A DNA stretch of 64,000 nt from Rotaria socialis (taxonomy: Eukaryota > Rotifera > Eurotatoria > Philodinida > Philodinidae): NCBI GenBank assembly GCA_905331475.1, contig CAJNYU010001720.1, forward strand, positions 2,400-66,399, read 5' to 3'. The position numbers were made by a program, and so were the translations under genes. This document shows, piece by piece, positions 10,339-23,096 of the stretch. The stretch's first letter is position 1; each line of letters starts with the position of its first letter. The notes beneath the pieces were generated by a model. The model was given only the letters and a program-made list of their open reading frames with translations. It was not told the DNA's origin and made no database searches.

Positions 10339-13300
10339 CCGTATTGTTGCATCTCGTTTAAAGCAGTACGATACGTGCGCTTAAGTTGATTTTTTTCATA
10401 AATGAGTACCACTCAGAAATATAACAAAAATTATTTGTTATTCAATGGCAGTGACATATACTTTTCACTAGAAAATAACGAAAATTATATATTGAATATC
10501 TTCGTTTGATGGGAAAATAATTTGATTCTGAAAATAAATAAATGTGCATAGATTTATGAGTTAATGAAAAGTATTTTAAACTAAAAGGATAGCTTTACAA
10601 TGCATTCTTGTTCATAAAAAAGAAAGAAACCAATCATTGGTTACATAAAATGGGCAGCGTTGATTATCGACTAAAGAGAAATAATTTTCGTAAAAGTCCA
10701 TTACAATATGTAACTCTAATGAAGTGAAACAAAAATAAAAGTCTGAATATTTAGGATCAGAAATGTTAAAATTTCAATTTAGAGAATACGAAGTAAGAAA
10801 CTTTCATCTAAATAAATATGAAAGAGTTTTGTAAGTTTTTCGTGGTAGGTTTTTTGTAATCCATCTCTGTTCAGAAGATTGAATAAAAGTTGCTATTTCT
10901 TATCGACAAATATGTCATTTGCTGTAAAAACTTTTATTTGTGACACGATGATCTCAAGAACGGAATTTTCCGTAATGTTCGTTGAAACGGCTTTAGTAAC
11001 ATTTCGATCTCTATATGATACAAATTTTGTCCGATGTCTCCCGTCGAATTTGGTTTGGGTAAAGTAAAATACGGATCATATTTCTCAGTTAGCCGATTCC
11101 ATGTAGTCAGACTTGGCGTTGATTTAGGCATGATTAAAAAGTTGACGATTAAATTCATAAGTTTTATTAAATCTTGAAAATTCCTTAGTCTAAAAATAAA
11201 TAAATATTTAATATTCAATCATTCAAATAAAACCGAATAGTTTACTTATTGATGCTGACTTTTATGAATGTAAACATCGTTGCTGTTAAAATGAGACAAA
11301 ATACTGGTGGTAACACTATCTAACTTCAAGGCCGACGGATGTGGAATATGTTGTAGGCTTTCCGCGATCGTCAAGTTTTCTTGAAAATGGATAATACAAT
11401 CAGATAAAAATCTTCATCTTGCTTACTGTTTATAAAATAATCAACACTTTTATTTTGAAATTAGTATGCTTAGTTGTTTGTTTTCTATAACGAAAATTTG
11501 AATAAAAAGAAACAAGATGTTGATTCAGCAGAATTTGATTCGAACATAGCTTACAAAGGAATGAAACTTGCTTGAAGTGATCTAAATTGAAAAATAAAAT
11601 ATATCTCTACTCATAGTTTGAAATCAATGGATTTAAAATACAATCATGAAAACGATGCATCTACTTTTTTTAAATATGAAATACTTTCAGATTTGTTCAT
11701 TAATACTCTAGGACTATCGTAAACAGACGAAGCAAAACGTATGTAGTTCATGTTACTAATCGTCATACTAATTCAAAGATATTGATATTTTACCCATTGT
11801 CTGTTGTTCCTATTGTGTAGGTCGAGAAGCTATAAGTCACCTGAATTTTAATAATCATGTTTGTTAAAATGTGATTCTCTAATTCTAAGTATGTGCCTTT
11901 CTGTTTTGATGGCATATTGATTTTATTCAGTTCTTTTTCGGGTTCTGAGGAAAAAACACAGCAATTTCATGAAACAATTAAATGCCTGTGATTTTTCTAT
12001 GATAAATTAGAGTTACAGTTTATTACTCAAAGTGATGTGTTAGACGAATATAATTTAATTCATACATCATAGAAAAAGTATCGAGTGACTTTATGAAGAT
12101 TGCGTCTGGTGAGTGTCTTTTCTACGATTAAACACAATTAAGTATTTTCGATGTAATTTTGAAAATCAAATGAAAACTCTGTTTTAAACTTATAATAACA
12201 CAGATTTCAATTGGTTCATTCACTGCATACTTTGAAACGAAGACAAGTTGTTGCTCTTTAAATTGACTCTGGAATGCAATTATTTTTTGAAGTATAGGAT
12301 ATTTTACCGTTTCTACCTATTTCCAATGCTAGAAATTCTAAAATTAGTATGACGCAAGATGGTGATGCTCTGAGAATTAGCAAGTTGTTACTTTGAACAA
12401 CTAAGTTTTGAGATCAGGAATACTTCGATCTAAATGGCGAATGTTCTTCTATTTGTTTTGTGAATAAATTTCAAGTTATTATCTAGGATCAAAGAATCTA
12501 ACCTACTCATTTTTTCATGAAAGTTCGTTATTTAATGTTTTAATTTCACCAACAAGAATATTTATCGTTTGGTAAATTTCTACTTGTTTGCGTTTTTATT
12601 ACCCTTTGACCTTCCTAGGTCCTATAGGGACACCATTAATAACAGTTTTCTTTCGTTTACAAGCTTAAAAATAAAAGGAAAAACAATGAGCGTAATACCA
12701 NTTACGTATTGAATTTTCATCAGTATAATTTTCTTGCATAAATATAAATTTTATGTATTCGTTTGTGAGAGTTTGAGTAATTTTTGATTCGAAAAAATGA
12801 AGTTCAGTCAATCTATGAAAACAACGGATTAGATACAATATAAAATACAAGAACTGATATTTTCAGTATGTTTTGATTTTTCGAATCGTACAGTCGTGAA
12901 TTAGACTGAATTGAAAAATTTGATAGTTCTTCATTTTATATGCAGATAAGTTAAATTATCTTGAAAGAGCGATTCCTTAACGACGTTCGGGTTTCTTTGT
13001 TATTTTATTGAAATCTAAGGTGTTTCGATTTTGAAACCTTTGCTATTTTTTCTTTGATTCTCTCCCTTACACATAACTATGACTCGTGAATATATTGTTC
13101 ACTGAATTTTGATGTTAATTCAAATGTTTTTATACATTGTTAAATAAATAAACATAAATTATGATTATTTCAATTGAACACAATAATTACTGAGCTTTGT
13201 TTACTCAATATTTTCATCGCTATCATCATATGAATTGAGATTCTGCAGGAATTGTAAACGTGCAATATTTTTCAAAATTTATGAAAAACAAAATATTGAT

Positions 13301-14039
13301 TTAAAGCAAATTGGGCTCATTGAAAATGAAAGATAGAGAAATTTAAAAAATCGACGAACGTTGATCTTCCACCAAGAATCATTTGCAGCTATTATAGTTA
13401 AGACATTAAGCACAGATAAAGTTTGTAAAATTGCTTAAAAATTTTTTGTTGTCAAAGTTCGTAATGCATGTGATCATATTCGACATTTCATTTTTTTAGA
13501 AGAAAAGCTTCAATTGATTTTAACAATTGTTCTATGAACATATGTATGACTTTGATATAAAATTTTTAACTAAAATAAATCGAAGAAAACTTCCGTTGAA
13601 TTCAACTACAAGCAAATGATGGTCGTGGTTCATTGTTGTATATTTTTCTCTTTTCAATCTATATTGATTATTATTTTTAGTTGCAGTAATTGAACTTCAA
13701 AAACAGCCATAAGAAATCCATTGGAAATTTTAAAAAAACGCGCGAGAAGAATTAGCTATAGCAGAAAAAATGGCGAACCGATTGAAGGAAATCGTTTTTG
13801 TTGAAGCGATTGAAATTAATTTGATTTTTAAAACAATTAATTGTTTTTCAAGGGATTTATTTTTTACTCCTGTTGATAATGACTTTCTTTTAGCTACAGT
13901 CGAACTTGTTTTTTCAGCGATAGCTGGCTTTTTCGAATGTATGATGCAGCTTGTTTTCTTATTTTCAAAAATATATACAGATCAATGCATATATTTTGTC
14001 TTAGTAATATACACCTATAGATGAGATGTTTTCTTAGAT

Positions 14040-14500
14040 TATAAAAAATGATCTCAATCATAGAGAATATCCAGGTCGATGATTCCGGACTCCGGAACCG
14101 ACCGGAAACGGAAGGAAATGGCCCCATTTCTCGATACTTCTGGTGATTTCCAAGTACATTACAACCGAAAACGAACCGGAAGACTATCCGGAAAGTGGAA
14201 GCCGTATTCAGGAATCGATCCGTGATCAAAATGAATATAAACGGAACACGCGACGGAACTAACGAAATCCGACCGATTCCAACTGGGAAAATTTCGGAAA
14301 TTCCGATCTTCCTGAAATCGTTCGCAGATTTTCCGGCACCGCCACACCTCGTCATCCTGGATAGTCGTACCTGTAAAAAAGTAAATTTCCAGTCAGCTTC
14401 TCGAATGCCGATAATCTCACGCACTGCTTCAAAATCATTCACTATACCATAGCAGACGCAAACAGATCCCAACCTGACTACTATAAACTTCAGGTATTTC
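14040..14500. repeat. GC-richer patch with many CCGGA/TCCGG pentamers
   Basis: Begins TATCCAGGTCGATGATTCCG and contains repeated CCGGAA/TTCCGG and GGAAACGG words, well above the local GC level. A related block starting CCCAGGTCAATGATTCCG lies at about 16.8 kb. Several overlapping ORFs are open on both strands, but none looks like a known protein. It is probably a dispersed repeat. Confidence 0.4.
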
Positions 14501-14575
14501 GAAGACTTCTTCCTCGAAATCAACAGAAAAAGACCCTTGAAAGTCTTTTTAATTCATTACCTCCCATTTGAGGGA

Positions 14576-14950
14576 GTAGCTGCCTAATTCGAGTTCGAAT
14601 ATAAATGGAGAAAAAGAACAAGTTAAACTAAAACTAAATCTATTCCTAGATTTAGTTTTAGTTCAACTTTCCGATATATGCGACATATTAATACATATAT
14701 ACTCTTCACCCACACCCTCATTTGAGCACTCCTCCATAGTATCCATCACCCACAACCACATTTGAAGTACCCCGGGCACCTCTCCTACCCACCCACTCAC
14801 TCGTAACGCCGCCCACAGTTACCAATTTACCCCCTCAACCCACACCTATTCCATCTAAAACTAAATCTATTTCTATCACTTATTTTCGAATTGATACCAT
14901 GCAGTTGAGTGTCCATTTATATTCGAATTCGAACTAGGTACTCATGATTT
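14576..14950 (-). repeat. GT-rich repeat, copy 2 (inverted)
   Basis: The reverse complement matches copy 1 through the outer TTCGAATTCGA motif, the ATGGTATCAATTCG segment, the TGTGGG-like region and the GATGGATAC segment. Outer ends: AATCATGAG facing each other at about 9626 and 14950. A TTCGAGTTCGAATATAAA motif lies at its inner end as well. The G-rich strand contains GAGGGTGTGGGTG. Confidence 0.75.
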
Positions 14951-17900
14951 TAGTAAAGCTACAACTCAAATTGATCTATGAACTAGATATTTAACATGAA
15001 TCTGCACGAGTAAATCATAGATCAAATCAAACTGACTTTTCTAACTCGATTTCGGTTAGCTTTATCCTTATTTTTGTTCAAATCCATCTGGGTTCATTTT
15101 GCTTCGGCGCGTTTTTCGTCTAGAATGCATATATTCATTCCCGGGTGCACGTTCACAGATAGATAAATCTAAGATTTACATCTTTTGAATCAAATCCACT
15201 CGCAATCAGGAAAAAATAAACTTATTAAGATAATTACGACAAATATAAATTTCAAATATTTCACACGACTTGAGCAATTATTTCATGGCCTTTCTTCGGA
15301 AGAACTTGAAGATATTTACCATTTTCGAAAATTGTTTCAACTTTTCTGATCGAGACAACGTGTAACTATTCGATACGTTTGCAAGGCCTGTTGTCTTATA
15401 ATCACAACAGCTTTTTAACTGAGCGGCTAGTATTGTTTCATATATGCGGTGAACGTGGTCCTTTTGAACACTGCATGATTGATTGAAAGCTTCGCTTCAT
15501 TATATAATTATTAGATGAAAAAAACAGTTATGGGACTAATTTAATTCAGTTTCATCTACATATGAAAAAAATTACTCACAATTTTGAGAAGAATACGACA
15601 AGATTCCTGAGTACTTGCACAGTTTGCGAACGTTCGTAGATGCGCTAATCTAGAATTCTATGTGTTAAGTTTGAATAAATTCTTCGTGCTACAATAAAAG
15701 TTGACATATCAAGTATAAACTGAAGACTTCGAAAAAAGCCTTCAACGACTTCGTGTTTATACATAAAATGCAGGCATGTAGCTATGTTGAACTGTTTGTT
15801 GAAAAGGAACTTAGTGCAGCATTCTCCAAAACCATGTTTGCTTAAATAGTAAAATTTTCATACGCAACGAAACAAGGATATATCCAGATTAGCAGCTAGT
15901 CGCTCGTCAGGCGCTCCTCTGGTACGCCAATCACGAATAGCCGTTGCCAAACCAATAATAGACTTCGCCGCAAGATCCCTATAGCTGATGCGTAATAAAA
16001 TCCAATATAAGCATACCATATATATATATACCACTATCAACATCATCGAATGATACCCTATCACGAAAATACGATGATCTAAACAGCTCCTAATGCATTA
16101 TCAACTCGCTTGAACTATGAAAGATTATTAAGCATTTAATATTAGATCCAGCGACAGCCGCTATCTTATTTGAATCAACTTTATTTATTTGTTTAGGATC
16201 ATAACCACTAATGACGTCGTTGTGGTACTCCTAAACGCTGTCGAAATACCAGTCACTCGTCAGTTCCTGGTCACTTAGCTTTAATTTTTGAAAAATCTCA
16301 TGTATTCATTCTGTGCAACCCTTTTTGTTTATCAAAACGATGACAAAATGTTTTTGAAAAACTACACTTAAAATCGAATGACTTCGCGTCAAAAACTTTC
16401 GGTCAAACTTTAAACAAAGTCATTTTTTTCCTAAAAAACTCTCTTTCTCTCCCTAAAAAATGTAGACAGCGAAAATTCAAAAATCTGACCTCCGATTCGA
16501 CTCCCTCGAATCCGACAGCATCTGATCAAACTTTACAAGGAAAACTATTTTCTCTAAAAAAGTTGAGGATCATAAATTCTGAAAATCTCACACCAGATTA
16601 GAGTTCCCCGACCCCAATTACCTTCGGTGAAACCTATCTCTACAGATTTTGCTTGAGTTTAGTTAAGTTTATGCATCTACTTTCCTATTGAACGAACGAA
16701 CGCATTCAACTCACTTTTCGTAAGACTCTCCTTTCAGTAGAGGGAATAAGACCTGTCATTGTTGAATCAATTTTTATTGTTTGTATGTACAGTGGATCAT
16801 CGCTCTTATTATCCCAGGTCAATGATTCCGTTCTTCGGATCCTTCCGCAACCTGTCTGGAAACGGCTTCTTTCTGGTGATCCCACCGGTTTCCTAGCTCT
16901 TCTCGTCGGATCCTGCAGGGAAAACAATAGGACGTGGAAGTAGTATTCCATCCGGAAAAAACCTTACCCTGAACCATTAACTTTCTCCCGAATCCAGTCA
17001 TAGGAAACTCTAAGGAACATACAATGATCCTAGATGAATAGGGAGTGGAAAATCAGGAATGCCAGCGGAAACCTTCACATCCAAAACTGAAAAGCAAAGG
17101 ATACTGATGGGGCAAATCAGAAGCATAACGGAACCCACGATTCTGCATCCTGAAACAAATATGAAAGATCTACGAAAATCCAGATCGATAGAGAATCATA
17201 TTCTAAGATCTTTCCGCGAAGAAACGCTGCAATTCGAGCTTGATTTACGCCCAAAATCACGATTTTACTACTGAAGATCTTTTAAAGTGATTTGTTTTAC
17301 TTACCTTAATTAGATGGTATTCTGCTGATAGAATGTATGACACTGATTGTAAATGTTGCTCAAGGAAGGTAAATAACAAGCCCAAAGTTCTATGTCGATT
17401 CTTGTTTTCAATTATCATCGACTAATATTAGAAATGGGGTTGGAATGCTTTTGAGAAAGTTTTGGTATAAAAAAAAGCATGCGAAATGTTACCTGTGATT
17501 TACCTGAAGAGGTGTTTTGCGCCTCTGGGAGTGGAACTTTGAATGCTCACTCCTATGGATAGATTAGTGATCTTCAGGGTGGCGGACGAATGGAAGCTTT
17601 ATCTGTCAGTAAAAATAACTAGGTAGGTTTGCAAACTTAACTAGTACTAAACTGAGTGACCCTAAATGCTCGTTGGGCAGGTTGAACATGTAATATCCGG
17701 TAAAACTTTAGATATTGTTGCTAGACTCATTTTTCTATGAGCAATTATAAAATCATATTGGTGAGAGCGAAAAGCGTAGCATCAGAGAAATAAACGTTGT
17801 TTGCTGAAAAGCATTTTGTTTCCTGATTTTTAGGCCCTCTTAGTATCGTGCGTTTTTCTCCATGAATGTTTTGTCAAATCAAAAGACTAAATAGATATTC

Positions 17901-18473
17901 CTGATCAGCGTGAAAAGGAGAATCTAAAGCTGTATGTTCAAGGAAAACAGAAGCGGTGGTGTAGTTTTGAATTACTGGCACGCTCCGATCTTATCTCTTA
18001 TTTACAGTCACTTTTTATTCGATAGACAGTCTCTTGGTCTAACGTAATAATTATTTGTCTTATTTCATAATTAAATGAATAGACGATGATTTTTCTTTAT
18101 TGCGCTCTGAACGTTCTTCAAGGTAATAGGTGAAGCGTATAATTATTTTGCAAGTGTCCGTTACATTATATTAAAACCTTGATATGAATAATTATACACC
18201 GTATAAAATCAGATTTTTTTCTCCTTGACTATGTATGGAATAAAAGACATTGAATAAAAAGTCAAGAAAAATCAAAGTGTAGTAATGAAACGTAAAGAGA
18301 AAAATCATTGAAGTATGACGAACAAGTATTGATGGATATTCTTGATTGTTCATGTTCAATGATGAAATCAACTGTACTTTCTTATTTCTTTCTTTTTACA
18401 AACAAAACGAGTCATACGTACATTCAAATAATTAAAGCTTTTACAATTTTTTTCTAGTACTATATAAAACAAA
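14951..18473. other. Intergenic; repeat-derived patch at 16.8-17.25 kb
   Basis: No supported gene. At about 16790-17250 a GC-richer patch shares CCAGGTCAATGATTCCG and GGAAACGG words with the block at 14.04 kb; its short ORFs are probably not genes. A small hairpin (AGAGGTG...GCGCCTCT) lies near 17510-17530. The rest is AT-rich sequence in which nothing is seen. Confidence 0.4.
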
Positions 18474-19169
18474 ATGTCTTATCCTTTACAACCATATAAT
18501 CCGAATAATGGAGCAATTGTTAATCAACAATTCAATAGACCTATTGTCAATAGGAATAATGGTATTGGTGGTGATGATGATTTGATCGGTTCTATATTTG
18601 GTCTTGCTAGTCGATTAATGACTGAACTACTACGAAATGGTCCTGATATAGGTGGTATTGGAGCATTTATGGGTTCAAATTCATCTAACCCACACGCACA
18701 AATATTTGGTATAAGTTCAATGAATGTAACACAAATTGAATGTGGACCTGATGGTCAACCACACATTGTTCAGACTCATGATGAACGTCGGATAGGACCA
18801 GGTGGAATTCGACAAACTAAAAAAGCATTACGTGATCCAGCTCGTGGCATTGATAAGATGCAAATCGGCTACTTTGTTGGTGATCGTGGCGAAATAATTG
18901 AACGTCAATTAGATCGATCTACGGGACAATATCGACAAGAGATTCAACGACATGGAGCTACTCACAATGAGCGTCATTATCCGCAACAACGGCAGATGCA
19001 ATCGCAATCAGCTTTGCAACAATTATCTTCATTGCCTCAACAACAGTACCAATATTATCCACAACAACAACAGTTGCCATCACGCTATTCACAACAGACA
19101 CAATATTCACCTTATTCACAGAAACCACAACAAGCTCTTCCAGCACCTTCATCCTATCGATATTTATAG
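18474..19169 (+). CDS. Myeloid leukaemia factor (MLF)-like protein
   Basis: A 231-residue single-exon protein. The conserved core is at residues 83-160. It runs from NVTQIECGPDGQPHIVQ through GPGGIRQTKKALRDPARGIDKM to IGYFVGDRGEIIERQLDRSTG. This matches the MLF1/MLF2/Drosophila dMLF core (GG-R-T-K-A-RD...G-KM-IGH-IGDR...IER...TG). The N-terminus is Asn-rich, and the C-terminal 60 residues are Gln/Tyr-rich and probably disordered. MLF proteins shuttle between nucleus and cytoplasm, bind 14-3-3 and chaperone-like partners, and affect transcription-factor stability and cell cycle. The length is close to family members (about 270). The start is the first ATG after an AT-rich leader. The 3' end lies 165 bases from the convergent Pmp3 gene. 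Confidence 0.8.
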   Translation: MSYPLQPYNPNNGAIVNQQFNRPIVNRNNGIGGDDDLIGSIFGLASRLMTELLRNGPDIGGIGAFMGSNSSNPHAQIFGISSMNVTQIECGPDGQPHIVQTHDERRIGPGGIRQTKKALRDPARGIDKMQIGYFVGDRGEIIERQLDRSTGQYRQEIQRHGATHNERHYPQQRQMQSQSALQQLSSLPQQQYQYYPQQQQLPSRYSQQTQYSPYSQKPQQALPAPSSYRYL

Positions 19170-19333
19170 GCAGTCTTATTTTTATGAATTTGCTGAATTT
19201 ATATTTATATAGAAGATAATAAACATAAAAAAGGGCATTAATCTCTTTCAATCTTGAATAGCAATTGAATAAAACAAAAATTAGAAAAAGGAAGTTATTT
19301 ATTAGTTATTTTGCTTCATATATATGCAAATAA

Positions 19334-19585
19334 TTAAACTCTTGGAGGGCCAGCCCAGATAAGCCATAAAGCATGAATAATACCAGGTAACCATCCAAGA
19401 AGAGTCAATAGGAGATTAATCCAAAAGTGCATTGTGCAACCAACCTAAATCAATCAATTGAAGAAAAAAGAATTTTCTTTATCAAAAAGTTTAATTTTAA
19501 TGGAGTATACCTTGATAAGAGCGGCTATAGGCGGAAATAGAATAGCCAAGATTGTCAAGAGAATGTTACCAATAAATTCGCCCAT
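19334..19585 (-). CDS. Pmp3/UPF0057 stress-induced proteolipid (copy 1)
   Basis: A 61-residue membrane proteolipid in two exons, 19585-19511 and 19444-19334, joined in phase 0. The first exon carries the helix LLTILAILFPPIAALIK; the second begins VGCTMHFWINLLLTLLGW and has PGIIHALWLIW. These are the two-helix hallmarks of the Pmp3/RCI2/UPF0057 family (FPPIAV...GC...N-LLT-LGY-PG-IHA). Members are small plasma-membrane proteins in fungi, plants, nematodes and bacteria. They help maintain membrane potential and are often induced by salt, cold or drying. It is too short for ordinary ORF calling. A second copy lies at 29842-30151. Confidence 0.93.
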
Positions 19586-20888
19586 GATAAGCTTATTTAA
19601 AAAATATCGATAATAGGAGTTACAAAATTGCTAAATATCTAAAAAGTGAAATAAGAATTAAAACAAAGATTACGTCATTATGCAAGCAAAAAATAATAAT
19701 AATAAAAATAAAAATAAAACAGTTAAAAATAGCTCTACTCATTCATAATGAAACGAGAAGAAAAATAAAAAATAATCATAGAGAATAGATTTGTTTTTCA
19801 TACAAATTTACATCATTAATAGACTCAATGAAATTGTTACTCATTGCATATATCGTTCATATAAAACGAATCTAACGAAAAAAAGGATACTACGAATTGA
19901 AGTTAATTTTATACAAACAATCCAAGAATAAGCAGAAAGCTAAGTTTACGAATCACTGTAAAAATTTCAGTCATGTATATGTATACATACTTTGTCTATG
20001 GTATCTAGGAACAAGAATAATTATCAAGATGACATAGCTGTATCAATGTTTATAAAAATCAATAACAAAACTAAAATAAGGTACGTGCACACATAAATAT
20101 AGTTATTGACTATATTTCAAGGAGAACAACAGAATATGAAGACCAAATCATGATTTTAATAATTCTTCAATCTTTATCTTACCTAAACGATCAAATAAAG
20201 TAAGGATATAAAATGAATACTAGAAATTGAAGGTATGTTTTACTTCTATGTGTCGATTATGCATTCGTTTCGGTTCAATGAATAACGATTTTTTTTCTCG
20301 TTTCATCAGTATTGCAATGACTCAACACACATTTAAACATAGTATTCTGTAACGAAATGTTGACTCATTTGCTTGATATACCTGCGCTTTGAAAAAGCAC
20401 AGCAAACGAATATATATGAGTGAAGAGTGAGCTGATTATGCCGTTTGCAGAAAAAAATTCAATGAAATGAATTTCACGATACTAGCCAACTAGATGTTGT
20501 GCGTGATAGAGTGGTGTTCAATGTATATAAAAAAAAAATCGCTACACTTCCACGTGATCCGGCGGATATTCACGGTACTGATTAAGTTAACACGACGATG
20601 ATGGGTTTTTGGCTCGAAATAATAATGTTCAAACGAAATATTCAAAAAATATTCTCCGAATATATACAACTAAACGAATTTCGGCAAGATTCAGCGTACT
20701 AAGTAGAGTGCGACAACGGTGACCTTTTTTTAATAAGATTCTTTTTCACTGATGATAATGATGACCGTATTGCATATCTATTCACTATTTTTTATTCTTT
20801 ATCACGTCAATAAGTAGCTTGATTAATCACTTTCCCCCCTGCATTCTTTATCCAATCTTTAAAAAATTAAACGTTTCATTCTTATCGC
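19586..20888. other. Intergenic, nothing recognised
   Basis: AT-rich DNA upstream of the Pmp3 gene. No gene or clear motif. Confidence 0.5.
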
Positions 20889-21532
20889 AAAGGATACCGC
20901 TGGATAAGGAGCCAAATCTGCCACCCCCCTAGATTTCGATATCAATACTCTAGAAAGATAGAGCGTAAAATTCTGCACATGTATATGTATTTTTTATTAA
21001 TTTTTTTAGAACGAAAAACAAAATTTGTCCGGACCTATTAATTTTTGGCAGGTTTACTTTAGAAAAAAAATGATGGTACATAAAATTTTTTCTTTCACGT
21101 GTTTAATATAAAAACGAATTGCCTAGAAACATGCTATTTTTCATGCTCTACAAAATGACATAAAAACCATATTAATTGGTCATTTCTTTCTCGGATTGCA
21201 CAACTCCAAATTTGGAGTTGTGCAATCCGAGAAAGAAATGACCAATTAATATGGTTTTTATGTCATTTTGTAGAGCATGAAAAATAGCATGTTTCTAGGC
21301 AATTCGTTTTTATATTAAACACGTGAAAGAAAAAATTTTATGTACCATCATTTTTTTTCTAAAGTAAACCTGCCAAAAATTAATAGGTCCGGACAAATTT
21401 GTTTTTCGTTCTAAAAAAATTAATAAAAAATACATATACATGTGCAGAATTTTACGCTCTATCTTTCTAGAGTATTGATATCGAAATCTAGGGGGGTGGC
21501 AGATTTGGCTCCTTATCCGGCGGTATCCTTTT
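20889..21532. repeat. Near-perfect ~640-base palindrome without spacer
   Basis: Two arms of about 322 bases meet at the centre (CTCCAAA/TTTGGAG at 21210/21211) with no spacer. The arms differ by one substitution near the outer end (CGCTGG against CGCCGG) and one base in an A-run (AAACAAAATTTG against AAACAAATTTG). The ends read AAGGATACCGC and GCGGTATCCTT. No convincing target duplication flanks it and no ORF is inside. It is either a foldback/MITE-type element or a replication/assembly fold-back. Confidence 0.95.
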
Positions 21533-23096
21533 TATTTTTGATATTATGCCAAGACGTCTTGCTGAATTAGCACTATATACGTGTTTTTAGACGTGATTGA
21601 AGTACAAAAAACTGTAGCACTAACTCTCAATACAGAGACGACAGAGCGGATTTGAGTGCTTTATTTACATATATCGATCAATATTAGCGCATGATTATTA
21701 GAAAAAAAACTCGTTCTACATTTTTCTATTAAAACTCATTTTTTTCGAAGGGAAAGATTTTCGCTTGATAGTTTTTAGATATTATTCTACTCTTTGAGCT
21801 GAAAAAGAAAGAAATTTTTCATTGAATTACAACACAAGACGAGCAGTAGAAGTATCACTACAAAGATCTACAATGTAGTTAAGAATAGAATTTTCGTCCG
21901 ATAGGTAGCGAGCTAAAAACTTGATAATTTCAGCAGTGAATGATGATTCTTAGACCAGTAAAAATTAAAAAAAAGATATATCCAAATCAATTGAGTAGAA
22001 CTCGATCTGTCAGCATTTTTCTTTCCCAGATCGCACAGTACAATGAGTGCACTCTTCCCGCGTATATACCAGGATGTTTCGCACTATAGTCATTCATCAA
22101 AATGTCGTACCATATGGTGCATTTGCTTCGAGCAACGAAGCAATTATTCCGTGAAGCTTCAGTAGTTTTTTCATCTGATTATTTTTATCATTTATTATTG
22201 GAGTTGCAAATACTTACAAGTCAGTATTACATGTCAAAATAGCCTCAATTTGAAGAGAATATCAAAATCTAAGTTGCAGATGTAAGAATAATAAAAAGTC
22301 AAAACTCAGTAAACTTAAAACTCTATTTATTTCTCTTTTCAAGAGAGTTTATATAAGAATACAAAATATTTTGAAGAGAGAGAATATGAAACTTGGCAAT
22401 CCAAATAAGATTGGTTACTAATCCAGATTGATTAAAACGCGAGAATACTTTATGTTCAATTTTCTGTTTCAATGCTATTTCACATGCTATCTCAAAAGCT
22501 ATCGAATTGATTTAAAGAATTTTACATCGAATAAATTATACCGATATATTTATCTATAATGATAAACTGCACTTTATTACATGTTTGCTGCAAAATTTTA
22601 GCCGATTTTCACTTTTCTTTCTAATAGATATTGCATAAGTCTTCAGAAAAATATCAAACACTACTAGAATCTATTACTGACATTAGAACTCATGAGCTTC
22701 ATTTTAGTAGCGAGAGCGTGGGGTGAATTAACAATGTTTTTGCAGACAAATTTTCTCAGGTTTGACCTGAGAAGAAGGAACAACAAATACCTTTAAAAAC
22801 AAAAACTTTGCACAACGATTATACAATGTCAAATTTTTGTATTTCTCATTTTTTTAAAACTTATGCTTTGTTTATTTATGCTACACTCTGGAGTGCTTAC
22901 ATAGAAACGGAAGGGAGAAAAAAACAAGTGTAAGTGATTCTAATTGCCATACCTGGGTCAATTCCTAACATTCTATTTTTCGTGTTCCATAATGTTGAAT
23001 TTCATATGATGTCGTGTAGGGTGTGATATATCATTTATTCTTATATAAAATTCAACCAATCAATCAGTAACGTCTCCTGTTTCTTAATTCATTTTT
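21533..23096. other. Intergenic; possible LINE 3' region at the end
   Basis: No gene is recognised. The last one or two hundred bases before 23096 may be the 3' untranslated part of the minus-strand LINE. No clear poly-A end or target duplication was found to fix its limit. Confidence 0.4.

Larger units (their letters stand above)
9926..14575. other. Gene-poor segment between inverted repeats
   Basis: About 4.6 kb of AT-rich DNA between the two inverted GT-rich repeat copies. It contains a GT/AC hairpin, a 10-base assembly gap, an ambiguous base at 12701 and a CCGGA-rich patch, but no recognisable gene. If the flanking copies are terminal repeats, this is the inside of a decayed element; no transposase is visible. 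Confidence 0.45.

Noticed and set aside
13894..14523. 209-codon minus-strand ORF
   Set aside because: It runs through the CCGGA-rich patch, with another ORF open on the opposite strand; no recognisable domain and no conserved start.
9640..14945. GTTCGAATTC motif considered as a tRNA gene (B-box)
   Set aside because: No A-box, cloverleaf or acceptor stem can be drawn around any of the copies.
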